Below are positions 6,972-13,689 of a stretch of DNA of 14,571 nucleotides, piece by piece (within the stretch, counting starts at the first letter, position 1; every line of letters starts with the position of its first letter). The DNA comes from Alphaproteobacteria bacterium (GTDB lineage Bacteria > Pseudomonadota > Alphaproteobacteria > ATCC43930 > CGMCC-115725): NCBI GenBank assembly GCA_030037055.1, contig JASHRZ010000152.1, forward strand, positions 1-14,571, given 5' to 3'. The notes below the pieces were generated by a model. It was given only the letters and a program-made list of their open reading frames with translations. It did not search any database and was not told where the DNA came from. The position numbers and the translations under genes are program-made.

Positions 6972-7235
6972 ATGAAACCGTTTCTGCGCATGCTGGTCAT
7001 CGGCGCCGTTGCGATGCTCGCCGCCGCGGCCGAGGCTCGCGAGGTCAAGGAGTTCGACATGGAAGCCGCGGCGCAAAAACACTGCCCGAAGGACGTCGTG
7101 GTCTGGTCCAACGTCAAGGGCGGCGGCATCTTCCACGTCAAGGGATCGAAGCTCTACGGCAGGACCACCGATGGCGGCTATCTCTGCCGCAAGGAGGCCG
7201 AAGCCGCGGGCTGGCACGAATACAAAAAAGACTAG
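6972..7235 (+). CDS. Small secreted two-cysteine protein
   Basis: The 87-residue product has a clear signal peptide (residues 1-22, MKPFLRMLVIGAVAMLAAAA, cleavage near AEA-REV), giving a mature periplasmic or secreted protein of about 65 residues. The mature part carries Cys38 in HCPKDVVVWSN and Cys72 in GGYLCRKEAEAAG, with FHVKGSKLYGRTTDGGY between. This pattern (CPxDxVVWxN, H..GS..YG.T..G.Y.C...A..AG) is shared by small proteobacterial secreted proteins of unknown function; the two cysteines may form a disulfide or bind metal. The ribosome-binding site AGAGGAG ends eight bases before the ATG. It stands alone: the next gene is on the opposite strand. No function is assigned. Confidence 0.78.
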   Translation: MKPFLRMLVIGAVAMLAAAAEAREVKEFDMEAAAQKHCPKDVVVWSNVKGGGIFHVKGSKLYGRTTDGGYLCRKEAEAAGWHEYKKD

Positions 7236-7275
7236 CGCAGCAGCACGCGGAGCCGGGCTCGGGCAAGGCCGGAAT

Positions 7276-7776
7276 TCACACGAGTTCGAAGGCGCGCCGC
7301 TTCACCTTGTCCATGTTCATGCCCTCGATGCGCAGGAGACGGCTCGGGCCGGCGCGGCGCGGCGCGTGAAGATCGCCTTCATTGTAGAGATGCGCCATGC
7401 CCGGCAGGAGCATATAGGTCTTGACGCGCCGCACCTTGCCGGGCTTCCCCTCCTGCGCCGGCTCGACCAAGGCGAAATCGCTCATCTCGGTCTCGCCGCG
7501 CGCCTGGCCGTAAATCGCCCAGGAGGGCCCATGGTCATGCGGCCCGCTCTCGCGCGCGCCGCTATAGACATGAGCAAGGATGCAGAAGCCGAGCTCGGGA
7601 TCCTCGTAGAGGACCTTGCGCTCGCCGCCCTCCTCGGTGAGATGGCGGGCGATGAACGCTTCGTCCTTGAGCACCTCCTCCACCAGCCGGCACACCTTCC
7701 GGCGCCCGCCGGGACCGGAATCGGCGGCCAGCAACCGTCGGCATTCCGCTGCGAACCCTTCGATCGTATGGCCCAT
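7276..7776 (-). CDS. Cupin-fold, cysteine-dioxygenase-like protein
   Basis: The 166-residue product looks like a small cupin related to the cysteine dioxygenase group. GPHDHGPSWAIYGQARGETEM carries His80 and His82 of the first cupin motif, and HLYNEGDLHAP supplies His129 and His137, one of which would be the third metal ligand. RIEGMNMDKVKRRAFE closes the barrel. These proteins typically bind Fe(II) and oxidise thiols or other small molecules in the cytoplasm; the substrate is unknown. I chose ATG 7776, which follows GAGGAA on the minus strand and starts at MGHTIEGFAAECRRLL; an in-frame extension to 7956 is rich in Arg/Pro and crosses a hairpin, so it is not real. It lies about 110 bases downstream of the broken serine hydrolase on the same strand, separated by a perfect 12-bp inverted repeat. 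Confidence 0.75.
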   Translation of the reverse strand: MGHTIEGFAAECRRLLAADSGPGGRRKVCRLVEEVLKDEAFIARHLTEEGGERKVLYEDPELGFCILAHVYSGARESGPHDHGPSWAIYGQARGETEMSDFALVEPAQEGKPGKVRRVKTYMLLPGMAHLYNEGDLHAPRRAGPSRLLRIEGMNMDKVKRRAFELV

Positions 7777-7842
7777 GACGCTTCCTCGCTGCCGTCGTCG
7801 ACGATATCGCCCCAGCACCGGCAAGGCAACGCACGGCGGCGA

Positions 7843-7873
7843 CGGATCGGGACGCCGCACTCGTCCCGATCCG
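7843..7873 (-). terminator. Strong stem-loop between serine hydrolase pseudogene and cupin gene
   Basis: CGGATCGGGACG (7843-7854) and CGTCCCGATCCG (7862-7873) form a perfect 12-bp stem around a 7-base loop. It lies 15 bases past the stop of the minus-strand serine hydrolase and 66 bases ahead of the cupin start. There is no T-tract on the minus strand, so it may be a Rho-assisted terminator, an mRNA-end stabiliser or an operator. Confidence 0.5.
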
Positions 7874-7888
7874 CAGCTCCGCAGCGTG

Positions 7889-9019
7889 TCAGGCGAGCGA
7901 GGCGTAGACGGCGTTCTCGAAGCAGGCGTAGAGATTGAGCACCTTCTGATCGGCAAACGGCACGAGCTGAGCCAGGATCACCCCGGCGATGCGCTTTGCC
8001 GGATCGATCCAGAAATAGATAGTGCCGAGACCGGCCCAGGTGAGGCTGCCGGCGCTGCGTCCGCGGGGCACCCGCTCGGTATTGATCATGAACCCCCGCC
8101 CCCATTTCTTGACCATGCCGGGAAGAACTCGGCGTCGTTCGAATAGGGCGGTATCGCGGTCTTGAGCAGACGGATGCTGAGCCCGCCCATCTGGTTCTCC
8201 GACATCGCCCGCACCGTCTTGGGCTTCAGCACCTGCCGGCCATTGGCGCTGCCGCCGTTGAGGAACATGCGCTCGAAGGCGAGATAATCGCCGGCGGTGC
8301 CGTAAAGCCCGCCCCCGCCCATCTGGAATTCCGGCTCCTGCGGAATCTCGGAAGGCATCGGCTGGGGTTTGCCATCGGCCTGGCGCGCATGCATGCCGAC
8401 GAGCCGGGCGCGGTGCCTGTCGGCGAGCTTGAAGGTGGTGTCCTTCATGCCCAGCGGCTCGAACAAATTCGCCTCGAAATAGGCGCCGAGCGTCTGGCCA
8501 CGGACCACGTCCACCGCCTTGCCGCCGGGATCGAAGGTCAGCGGCATGGTCAGCGCCAGATTCTCGCAGGAGATGATGCCGGGAATGCCCTTGTTCTCCT
8601 CATAGCGCAGCAGGTCCGGATTCGAGATGTCATAGCCGAACCCGGCGGTGTGCCTCAGCAGATGGCGCAAGGTGATCGGCCGCCGGGCCGGCCACGGCTT
8701 GGGCTCGCCGTCGGGTCGAAGCCTTCGAGCACCTGCCGCGAGGCCAGCGCCGGCAGCACCTCGGCGATCGGCCGGTCCGGCGCGAGCTTGCCGCGCTCGA
8801 CGAGCTGCATCGCCGCAGTCGAGATGATCGCCTTGGTCATCGAGGCGATCCAGAACACGGAATCCGCGATTATCGCCGGCCCGGCCGGCAGCGCCTTCTT
8901 GCCGAAGGCGTCTTCACAGGCGGGACCGTCTGCCGTCGCCGCCATGGCGACGACCTCCGGGACTCGCCGCTTTCGGTCCCGCTACGCAATACCGCATCGA
9001 TCTTCGGCAATGCCGTCAT
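7889..9019 (-). pseudogene. Serine hydrolase (beta-lactamase class C type), three frameshifts
   Basis: Reading from ATG 9019 (preceded by GGGAGGT), fragments in successive frames together make a COG1680 serine hydrolase of about 378 residues. They are MTALPKIDAVLRSGTESGE; then MAATADGPACEDAFGKKALP and FWIASMTKAIISTAAMQL (SMTK is the SxxK nucleophile motif); then ITLRHLLRHTAGFGYDI to DAEFF; then MVKKWGRGFMINTE to GSLTWAGLGTIYFWIDP and the C-terminus. Each join is repaired by adding one C (minus strand) to a CCC run, at plus-strand GGG 8959-8961, 8713-8715 and 8120-8122. In addition FDPG runs straight into GKAVDVV, where relatives carry about 13 more residues including the YxN catalytic motif. 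The frameshifts could be sequencing errors, but the missing motif could not, so I call it a probable pseudogene. Confidence 0.8.
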
Positions 9020-9158
9020 GGCCAACCTCCCTTGTTTGGTCTGTGCCGGAGATCCTCCGCAGGTTGCGCAGGGAACGCAACGACGGCGATGCCCCGGCAT
9101 CTTGCCGCCGGCCTGAGCGCGGTTGAGGGGGCTTGGCGCTTCGGGCAAACTGTGCACC

Positions 9159-9806
9159 GTGGAGACCGCGCTCTATCTTCCGGTCAAGCGTTTCCTCGAG
9201 AAGCTCGGCTTCGCCGTCAAGGGCGAGATCCGCGGCTGCGACGTCGTGGCGGTGCGCGACGGCATGCCGCCGCTGCTGGTGATCACGGAGCTCAAGCTCG
9301 CCTTCAACCTCGAGCTGGTGCTGCAGGGCGTCGACCGCGCCGCCGCCTGCGACGAGATCTGGCTTGCCGTGCGCAGCTCGACCCGCGGCCGCGAGAACGA
9401 CCCGCGGGCGCGCAAGCTCTGCCGTCTCCTGGGCTTCGGCCTCCTCGGCGTTACCGCTCGCGGCCGTGTCGACATCCTGGTCGAGCCCAGGCCGTGGCGG
9501 CCGCGGCGCGATCCGCGGCGCCGTTCCGAACTTGTCGAGGAGCATCGCCGCCGCCGCGGCGATCCCGTCAAGGGCGGCGGCCGAGGCCAGCCCGTCATGA
9601 CCGCCTATCGCCAGCAGGCGCTCGCTTGCGCCGCCGCGCTCACCGAAGGCCCGCGCCGCGTCCGCGAGCTCAAGGACACGGTCCCCGACGCGCCGAAGAT
9701 TCTGCTGCACAACGTCTATGGCTGGTTCACTCGCGTCGAGCGCGGCGTCTACGCGCTGGCCGAGCCCGGCAAAGCCGCGCTGCTGCGCTGGCCGCAGATC
9801 GGCTAG
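9159..9806 (+). CDS. DUF2161 family PD-(D/E)XK-type phosphodiesterase
   Basis: The product (215 residues from the GTG at 9159) matches the DUF2161/COG5482 family, described as putative PD-(D/E)XK phosphodiesterases. VETALYLPVKRFLEKLGFAV opens the family N-terminus; GCDVVAVRD (Asp28) and VITELKLAF (Glu44, Lys46) form the nuclease-type D...ExK signature. LQGVDRAAACDEIWLAV, CRLLGFGLLGV and VEPRPWRPRRDPRRRSELVEEHRRRRGDP are typical. The C-terminal part (MTAYRQQALACAAAL, ILLHNVYGWFTRVERGVY) resembles a winged-helix domain. The biological role of the family is not established. A TTG at 9123 in the same frame would add 12 residues, but conservation begins at the GTG; no clear Shine-Dalgarno is seen for either. 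It is divergent from the serine hydrolase and convergent with the tetR remnant. Confidence 0.82.
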   Translation: METALYLPVKRFLEKLGFAVKGEIRGCDVVAVRDGMPPLLVITELKLAFNLELVLQGVDRAAACDEIWLAVRSSTRGRENDPRARKLCRLLGFGLLGVTARGRVDILVEPRPWRPRRDPRRRSELVEEHRRRRGDPVKGGGRGQPVMTAYRQQALACAAALTEGPRRVRELKDTVPDAPKILLHNVYGWFTRVERGVYALAEPGKAALLRWPQIG

Positions 9807-9909
9807 GGCGCGTACATCAGGCGACTTCGCTTCGCCATATTCCATGGACCAGGGCGGCGGCGACGCGGTGACCTCTCCCAAGTCTCAATATCCGCGCCCT
9901 CCGCGCATT

Positions 9910-10491
9910 GTGGACCAGGAAAAGGCCGTTGAATGGCACGGACACATGAGCCGCTGTCCAAGTTCTCGTCCCAGGTCTGCTGAAGCGTGATGCCTTGAAA
10001 GGCAGCGATCAAGACCCGAGCCGCTGCCTCCCCTTCCAAGCGCCGTTTCAATTCCCCGCGCCTCCTTGCCCTGCGCAATAGATCCGTCAGCAACAATCGC
10101 AGCCGGTCAGCGGTCTCGAACCGCCTTCAAGACGCTCGCGTCGTGAAGGCTCTCAGCCCAGAGCCGTACGGCAAGCCTTCGCGCGATCTTCGCCTGGCGC
10201 CGGCGACGGGAAGAAGCTCTTTGCAAGGAGCACCAAAGCCTCGGCGAGGCTGCTCGCGTTCAAAGCAAGCTCAAGGTTACGAAGATCGTCGGCATGTGTG
10301 CCTCGACCACCGCGTAGACGATGTCTTCCTTGCTGCCGAAATGGGAGCAGATCGACCCGGGACTGAGACCAGACACGCGTATCACATCCTGCAACGTGCC
10401 TTTGTGAAACCCACGCTCCGCGACAGACAAGCGCGGCATCAAGGATTTGTTGGCGCCTAAGCGCGGCGCGCACGGGGCTAAGTCTCGGCAT
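9910..10491 (-). pseudogene. TetR/AcrR-family regulator, at least four frameshifts
   Basis: From ATG 10491, which lies inside the end of the methyltransferase gene, MPRLSPVRAALRRQQILDAALVC starts a normal TetR helix-turn-helix domain. A frameshift near 10421 leads to AERGFHKGTLQDVIRVSGLS and then SHFGSKEDIVYAVVEA; one near 10299 to HADDLRNLELALNASSLAEA; one near 10165 to LWAESLHDASVLKA; one near 10121 to FETADRLRLLLTDLLRRARR and on to AFQGITLQQTWDENLDSG. All pieces are in TetR order and give about 195 residues, the usual length. Since the breaks do not share one simple cause, real decay is likely. The gene overlaps the methyltransferase by 14 bases and was probably its operon partner and regulator. 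GC content is about 57%, lower than flanking genes. Confidence 0.8.
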
Positions 10492-11398
10492 GCGTCGGAA
10501 CGATAGCAAGCGCTGCCCGATAGAAGGCGTAGCCCTGCCAGCGAGACTTGGCCGAATGCCAATAGCGAGAACGATATTCGTCGGCGCCGAGATCTTCGAC
10601 CAGCTCGAGGCCGGCAGCTTGGAGACGGCCCCTCAATTCGGCCGGATCGATCCCATAGGTCCAAGCTTCTCCAGCCTTCGCGACAAAAGCCATAGCTTGC
10701 TCCGCGCCATCAAAGGCTCCGGGATCGCTGAGCACGGTCGCGTGGATATAGGTGAATGCCAGCGTGCTGCCCGGTGCGAGGCCGCTCGTCCAGCGCAGGA
10801 CGGCATCAACGCCTTCGGCAGTCAAGTAGTTGGTGACACCTTCCCAAATGACAACAGTGCGCTCGCGCATGCTGAAGCCATTCTTCGCGAGTGGCTCGGC
10901 GAGCGGTTCGCGATCGAAGTCAATCGACACTTGGACAATCCTCGATGGATCGAAGCCCGCGGCCATCAGACGGCGCTGCTTCTCTTGCGATGTTGCCGGG
11001 TGATCGACCTCAAAGACCCTGATCCCGCCGAGGGCAGGAAGGCGCCAGGCTCTACTGTCAAAGCCTGCGCCGAGGATCGCCACTTGGCGGGCGCCGTCAC
11101 GGATCGCGGCCACGACCCAGTCGTCGATGAGGCGAGTACGAGCGACGCCGGATGTGCGTGCACCCGGCCACCGGTAATCGACGAGAGCGGCGATCGCCGA
11201 CCCGATCAGCCGAAACCGCGATAATGTCACGACCCCTCGAATGGACGGCGGGAGCACGGTCGCCGCAAAGGCGTCGATCAAGAGGCGGATCGAGGCGGGC
11301 CGCGCGCTTTCGAGTGCCCTGAACAACGCCATGGCCTGCGCTGTTCGGCTAAAGCGGTCTGCTCGCATTATAAGACTCAAGTAGAATGGAAATTTCAT
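10478..11398 (-). CDS. Class I SAM-dependent methyltransferase (TIGR00027/LCMT family)
   Basis: The 306-residue product fits the TIGR00027 / leucine carboxyl methyltransferase-like family (PF04072). Conserved blocks are RFSRTAQAMALFRALESARP, ARTRLIDDWV, QVAILGAGFDSRAWRLPAL (residues 105-123, SAM-binding motif I), VFEVDHPATSQEKQRRL (129-143, acidic motif II) and VVIWEGVTNYLTAEGVDAVL (182-201). Members methylate carboxyl or hydroxyl groups of small molecules or polyketides in mycobacteria and others; the substrate here is unknown. The start may be 11398 or the internal Met at 11368 (MRADRFSRTAQ), which better fits relatives; neither has a clear Shine-Dalgarno. The stop overlaps the start of the tetR remnant, so the two were co-transcribed. 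Paired repeats lie directly upstream. GC is lower than in surrounding genes, hinting at acquisition by transfer. Confidence 0.85.
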   Translation of the reverse strand: MKFPFYLSLIMRADRFSRTAQAMALFRALESARPASIRLLIDAFAATVLPPSIRGVVTLSRFRLIGSAIAALVDYRWPGARTSGVARTRLIDDWVVAAIRDGARQVAILGAGFDSRAWRLPALGGIRVFEVDHPATSQEKQRRLMAAGFDPSRIVQVSIDFDREPLAEPLAKNGFSMRERTVVIWEGVTNYLTAEGVDAVLRWTSGLAPGSTLAFTYIHATVLSDPGAFDGAEQAMAFVAKAGEAWTYGIDPAELRGRLQAAGLELVEDLGADEYRSRYWHSAKSRWQGYAFYRAALAIVPTHAET

Positions 11399-11412
11399 TT
11401 GTCATGTTTGAG

Positions 11413-11460
11413 GGGACCGCCTCAAGGCCGCGTCAGTGGGACCGCTTAAGGTCCGCGACG
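11413..11460. repeat. Two tandem 23-bp repeats upstream of the methyltransferase gene
   Basis: Copy 1 (11413-11435) and copy 2 (11438-11460) share GGGACCGC, an AAGG core and CCGCG, offset by 25 bases. Each contains its own dyad: GCCTCAAGGC in copy 1, and GGACC-GCTTAA-GGTCC in copy 2. They lie 15-62 bases ahead of the methyltransferase start on the minus strand, where an operator for the co-encoded TetR regulator would be expected. The operator role is inference. Confidence 0.45.
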
Positions 11461-11536
11461 CAGAGGACGCTTCGGTGTTCGGCAGCGAGTCTAAAAGTGA
11501 GCGTCTGCCAGCGCTGCTGCGCTAATAGTAGAACGG

Positions 11537-12421
11537 TCAGGCCCGCGCGAAGCGCGGCACCTCGTCGCGGAAGTAGGCGTCGATCGCGCGCAACACCGCT
11601 CCGGCCGAGGCGCGGCCGAGCACCGCCGGGTTGCTCACCGCGCCCGCCGGCACCAGCCGCGCCGCCGCCGTCTCCGGCTGCGAGGCCGCCGCGTCGATCA
11701 TGCGCGCCGCCTGAGCAAGGCCGAGGAAATGCGCGACATAGACCTCGGCCGGAGTAACCGGCCGGCCGAGCACGCGCTCCAGCCGCTGCCGGTTGTCGCG
11801 CGCCAGCTCCGCCGCCATCAGCGCAGCAAGCCCGGGATCGTAGCGCAACCGCATCAGCCGCTCGCGCAGCGCACCGCGCGGCATCGACACCGCGCCGCCC
11901 TCATCGGCCGCGATCGCCACGACATAGGCGTCGAGACCATGCCGCGCGCCGAAGACCTTGACGACGCGCAGCCAGGTGTCTTCGGTGAATTGATAGAGAC
12001 CGGCCGCGGTCGTCTTCCGGGCAAAGGCATCGGCATCGAAGCTGGATTCCCGCGCCGCGACGGCGAAGAGGTAAAGGCGGTCGACGCCGACCAGTTCGGC
12101 GGCATGGTGGATGGCACGGCGCGCTTCCTCCGGCACCGTCGCCGGCGCCCGTGCTACAAGCTCGTCCGGCGGCCGGGTGCCGGCGCTCTCGATGTCGAGC
12201 AGCAGCCGCTCCGCCAGCGGACCGGGCGCTCCGGTACCGGCCAGGCGATCATCGACGAGCGTCAGCAGGCTAACCCAGATCATCGCCCCGGCGCCGCCCA
12301 ACAACAGCGAACGGCGGAACATGCCGGTGTCGTCGCCGGACAGGATCCAGGCAAGCGACGGCCGGCGCGCCGCGTTCGCCGCACGCTTGCCAGGGGGTTG
12401 CTGCTGTCGCATCCTGCGCAT
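11537..12421 (-). CDS. Membrane-anchored lytic transglycosylase (SLT-like domain)
   Basis: The 294-residue protein has a basic N-terminus (residues 1-38), one hydrophobic segment (about 36-56, RSLLLGGAGAMIWVSLLTLV) and a periplasmic part with an SLT-type domain. LYLFAVAARESSFDADAFA places the probable catalytic Glu at 125, and TTAAGLYQFTEDTWLRVVKVFG is the conserved GLxQF/TW block that follows it. ALMAAELARDNRQRLERVLG and VYVAHFLGLAQAARMI complete the domain. Such enzymes cleave peptidoglycan glycan strands, forming 1,6-anhydro-muramic ends, for wall remodelling or envelope assembly. The ATG at 12421 follows GGGGA about 10 bases upstream; a later Met34 would still keep the membrane segment. 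The C-terminal domain after residue 210 has no family I recognise. It is a single-gene unit. Confidence 0.82.
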   Translation of the reverse strand: MRRMRQQQPPGKRAANAARRPSLAWILSGDDTGMFRRSLLLGGAGAMIWVSLLTLVDDRLAGTGAPGPLAERLLLDIESAGTRPPDELVARAPATVPEEARRAIHHAAELVGVDRLYLFAVAARESSFDADAFARKTTAAGLYQFTEDTWLRVVKVFGARHGLDAYVVAIAADEGGAVSMPRGALRERLMRLRYDPGLAALMAAELARDNRQRLERVLGRPVTPAEVYVAHFLGLAQAARMIDAAASQPETAAARLVPAGAVSNPAVLGRASAGAVLRAIDAYFRDEVPRFARA

Positions 12422-12453
12422 TGTTTGCGTCCCCTACCAACGATCGCAAATTC

Positions 12454-12490
12454 ATCCCTCACCCCAACCCTCTCCCCCAGGGGGCAGAGA
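12454..12490. repeat. REP-like CCCTCACCCCAACCCTCTCC intergenic repeat
   Basis: The sequence CCCTCACCCCAACCCTCTCC followed by a CCCAGGGGG centre and CAGAGAG can fold as a hairpin, CTCTCCCC against GGGGCAGAG. This C-rich motif is a familiar dispersed intergenic element in many proteobacterial genomes and gives spurious LTPTLSP peptides. Only one copy is in the window. Confidence 0.6.
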
Positions 12491-12653
12491 GCGAGCGACC
12501 CGGCGATTAGCGCTAGGAGGGCGAGGTGGGACCGACCGATCTCGCCTGCCGTCTCCGGCACTTCCCATTTCGAGTACTAGCCTAATATGCTACCGGGGCG
12601 CTGCGGCATCTTTGTGGCCGGAATGGGGCGGCATCGCCGCGTTGCGGACCGCC

Positions 12654-12683
12654 TTGACAGCGAAAAACGCCGCCACTTAGGGT
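12654..12683 (+). promoter_or_regulatory. Possible promoter for the MBL-fold hydrolase gene
   Basis: A perfect TTGACA (12654-12659) is followed 18 bases later by TAGGGT (12678-12683), a weak -10 with three matches. This would give a leader of about 90 bases before ATG 12782. The -35 is good, the -10 poor. Confidence 0.4.
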
Positions 12684-12781
12684 AGAGCCCGACAGATCGG
12701 CGGTCCCGGCACCGGCGCGGATCTCGGTGACGGCGAAGAAGCAAGCGGCGCGCCGGCTCCCGGCGCGCGGAGCACCAACCG

Positions 12782-13582
12782 ATGTCGAGCGAGCCGACCT
12801 ACGAAGTCTATGCCGTCAAATACGCGCGGCACGAGCGCCGGGCAAGCGCCAATTTCCTCGGCGGCGATCCCCATGACGGGCCAATGCCGATCGACTATTT
12901 CGTCTGGGCGATCGTCGGCGGCGGCAAGACCTACATTCTCGACACCGGCTTCGACGCCGAGCAGGGAAGGAAGCGCAAGCGCCACCATATCCGCTCGCCC
13001 GGCGACGGACTCAGGCTGCTCGGCATCGAACCCGCCGCGGTCGAGGACGTCTTCATCAGCCACATGCATTACGACCATGCCGGCAATCACGACCTCTTCC
13101 CCAACGCGCTCTACCACATCCAGGACCGGGAGATGCGGTACTGCACCGGGCGCTCGATGTGCCATCGCGCGCTGCGCGGCTCTTTCGAGGCCGAGGACGT
13201 CGCGGCGATGGTGCGGCGCCTCTTCGCCGGTCGACTGCGCTTTCATGACGGCAGCGAAGAGGTGGCGCCGGGCCTTAGCGTCCATTTCATCGGCGGCCAC
13301 ACCATGGGCCTGCAATCGCTGTGCGTCCGCACGCGCCGCGGCTGGCTGGTGCTGGCGGCGGATGCGGCGCATCTCTACGCCAATATCGAGCAGCAGCGTC
13401 CCTACATCACCGTCTACGACGTCGGCGAGATGATGGAAGGCCACCGCACTCTGCAGCGCCTCGCCAGCTCGCCCGCGCACATCATCCCAGGCCACGACCC
13501 TCTGGTGATGTCGCGATATCCTGCGCCGCGCCCGGAGCTCGAGGGAATCGCTGTGCGGCTCGACGTCGATCCCCGGATCTAG
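12782..13582 (+). CDS. MBL-fold hydrolase, AHL-lactonase-like
   Basis: The 266-residue protein is a metallo-beta-lactamase-fold hydrolase with SHMHYDHAGN (His94, His96, Asp98, His99), GGHTMGLQS (His173), AADAAHLYAN (Asp194) and IIPGHDP (His238), a full two-metal set. The order, the size, and the DYFVWAI...YILDTGF N-terminal strands resemble the N-acyl-homoserine lactonase (AttM/AiiB) and pyridoxolactonase branch, so hydrolysis of a lactone ring is the best guess; the true substrate is not visible. There is no signal peptide, so it acts in the cytoplasm. ATG 12782 follows GGAG (12769-12772) by 9 bases. It precedes a solute-binding protein gene by about 107 bases in the same direction, so the two may share a role in uptake and breakdown of a small molecule. 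Confidence 0.83.
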   Translation: MSSEPTYEVYAVKYARHERRASANFLGGDPHDGPMPIDYFVWAIVGGGKTYILDTGFDAEQGRKRKRHHIRSPGDGLRLLGIEPAAVEDVFISHMHYDHAGNHDLFPNALYHIQDREMRYCTGRSMCHRALRGSFEAEDVAAMVRRLFAGRLRFHDGSEEVAPGLSVHFIGGHTMGLQSLCVRTRRGWLVLAADAAHLYANIEQQRPYITVYDVGEMMEGHRTLQRLASSPAHIIPGHDPLVMSRYPAPRPELEGIAVRLDVDPRI

Positions 13583-13629
13583 GAACGCGTCGCGGCGGTG
13601 GGATCGCGGCGGAATTGGCGCGAAAGATC

Positions 13630-13639
13630 ATGATATCAT
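13630..13639 (+). promoter_or_regulatory. ATGATATCAT palindrome, possible extended -10
   Basis: A perfect 10-bp AT-rich palindrome stands out in the 107-base gap ahead of the binding-protein gene. TGATATCAT also reads as an extended -10 (TGnTATCAT). The nearest -35-like TTGGCG (13615-13620) is only 13 bases away, too close for a classical promoter. It could be a promoter element or an operator half-site. Confidence 0.3.
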
Positions 13640-13689
13640 CCGCTCGGAAGCGCCTGACGCAAGAAATCCGGAACCTGGGAGGGAACGGG

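Larger units (their letters stand above)
12422..12781. other. Intergenic region between transglycosylase and MBL-fold hydrolase
   Basis: The 360-base gap between divergent genes contains a C-rich REP-like repeat at 12454-12490, a possible promoter at 12654-12683 for the plus-strand gene, and its ribosome-binding site GGAG at 12769-12772. Reading frames through it are short and repeat-derived (LTPTLSP-type peptides), so no gene is called. Confidence 0.5.

Noticed and set aside
8982..9881. 299-codon minus-strand ORF opposite the DUF2161 gene
   Set aside because: The plus-strand frame has a full DUF2161 pattern; the minus frame is a shadow of it.
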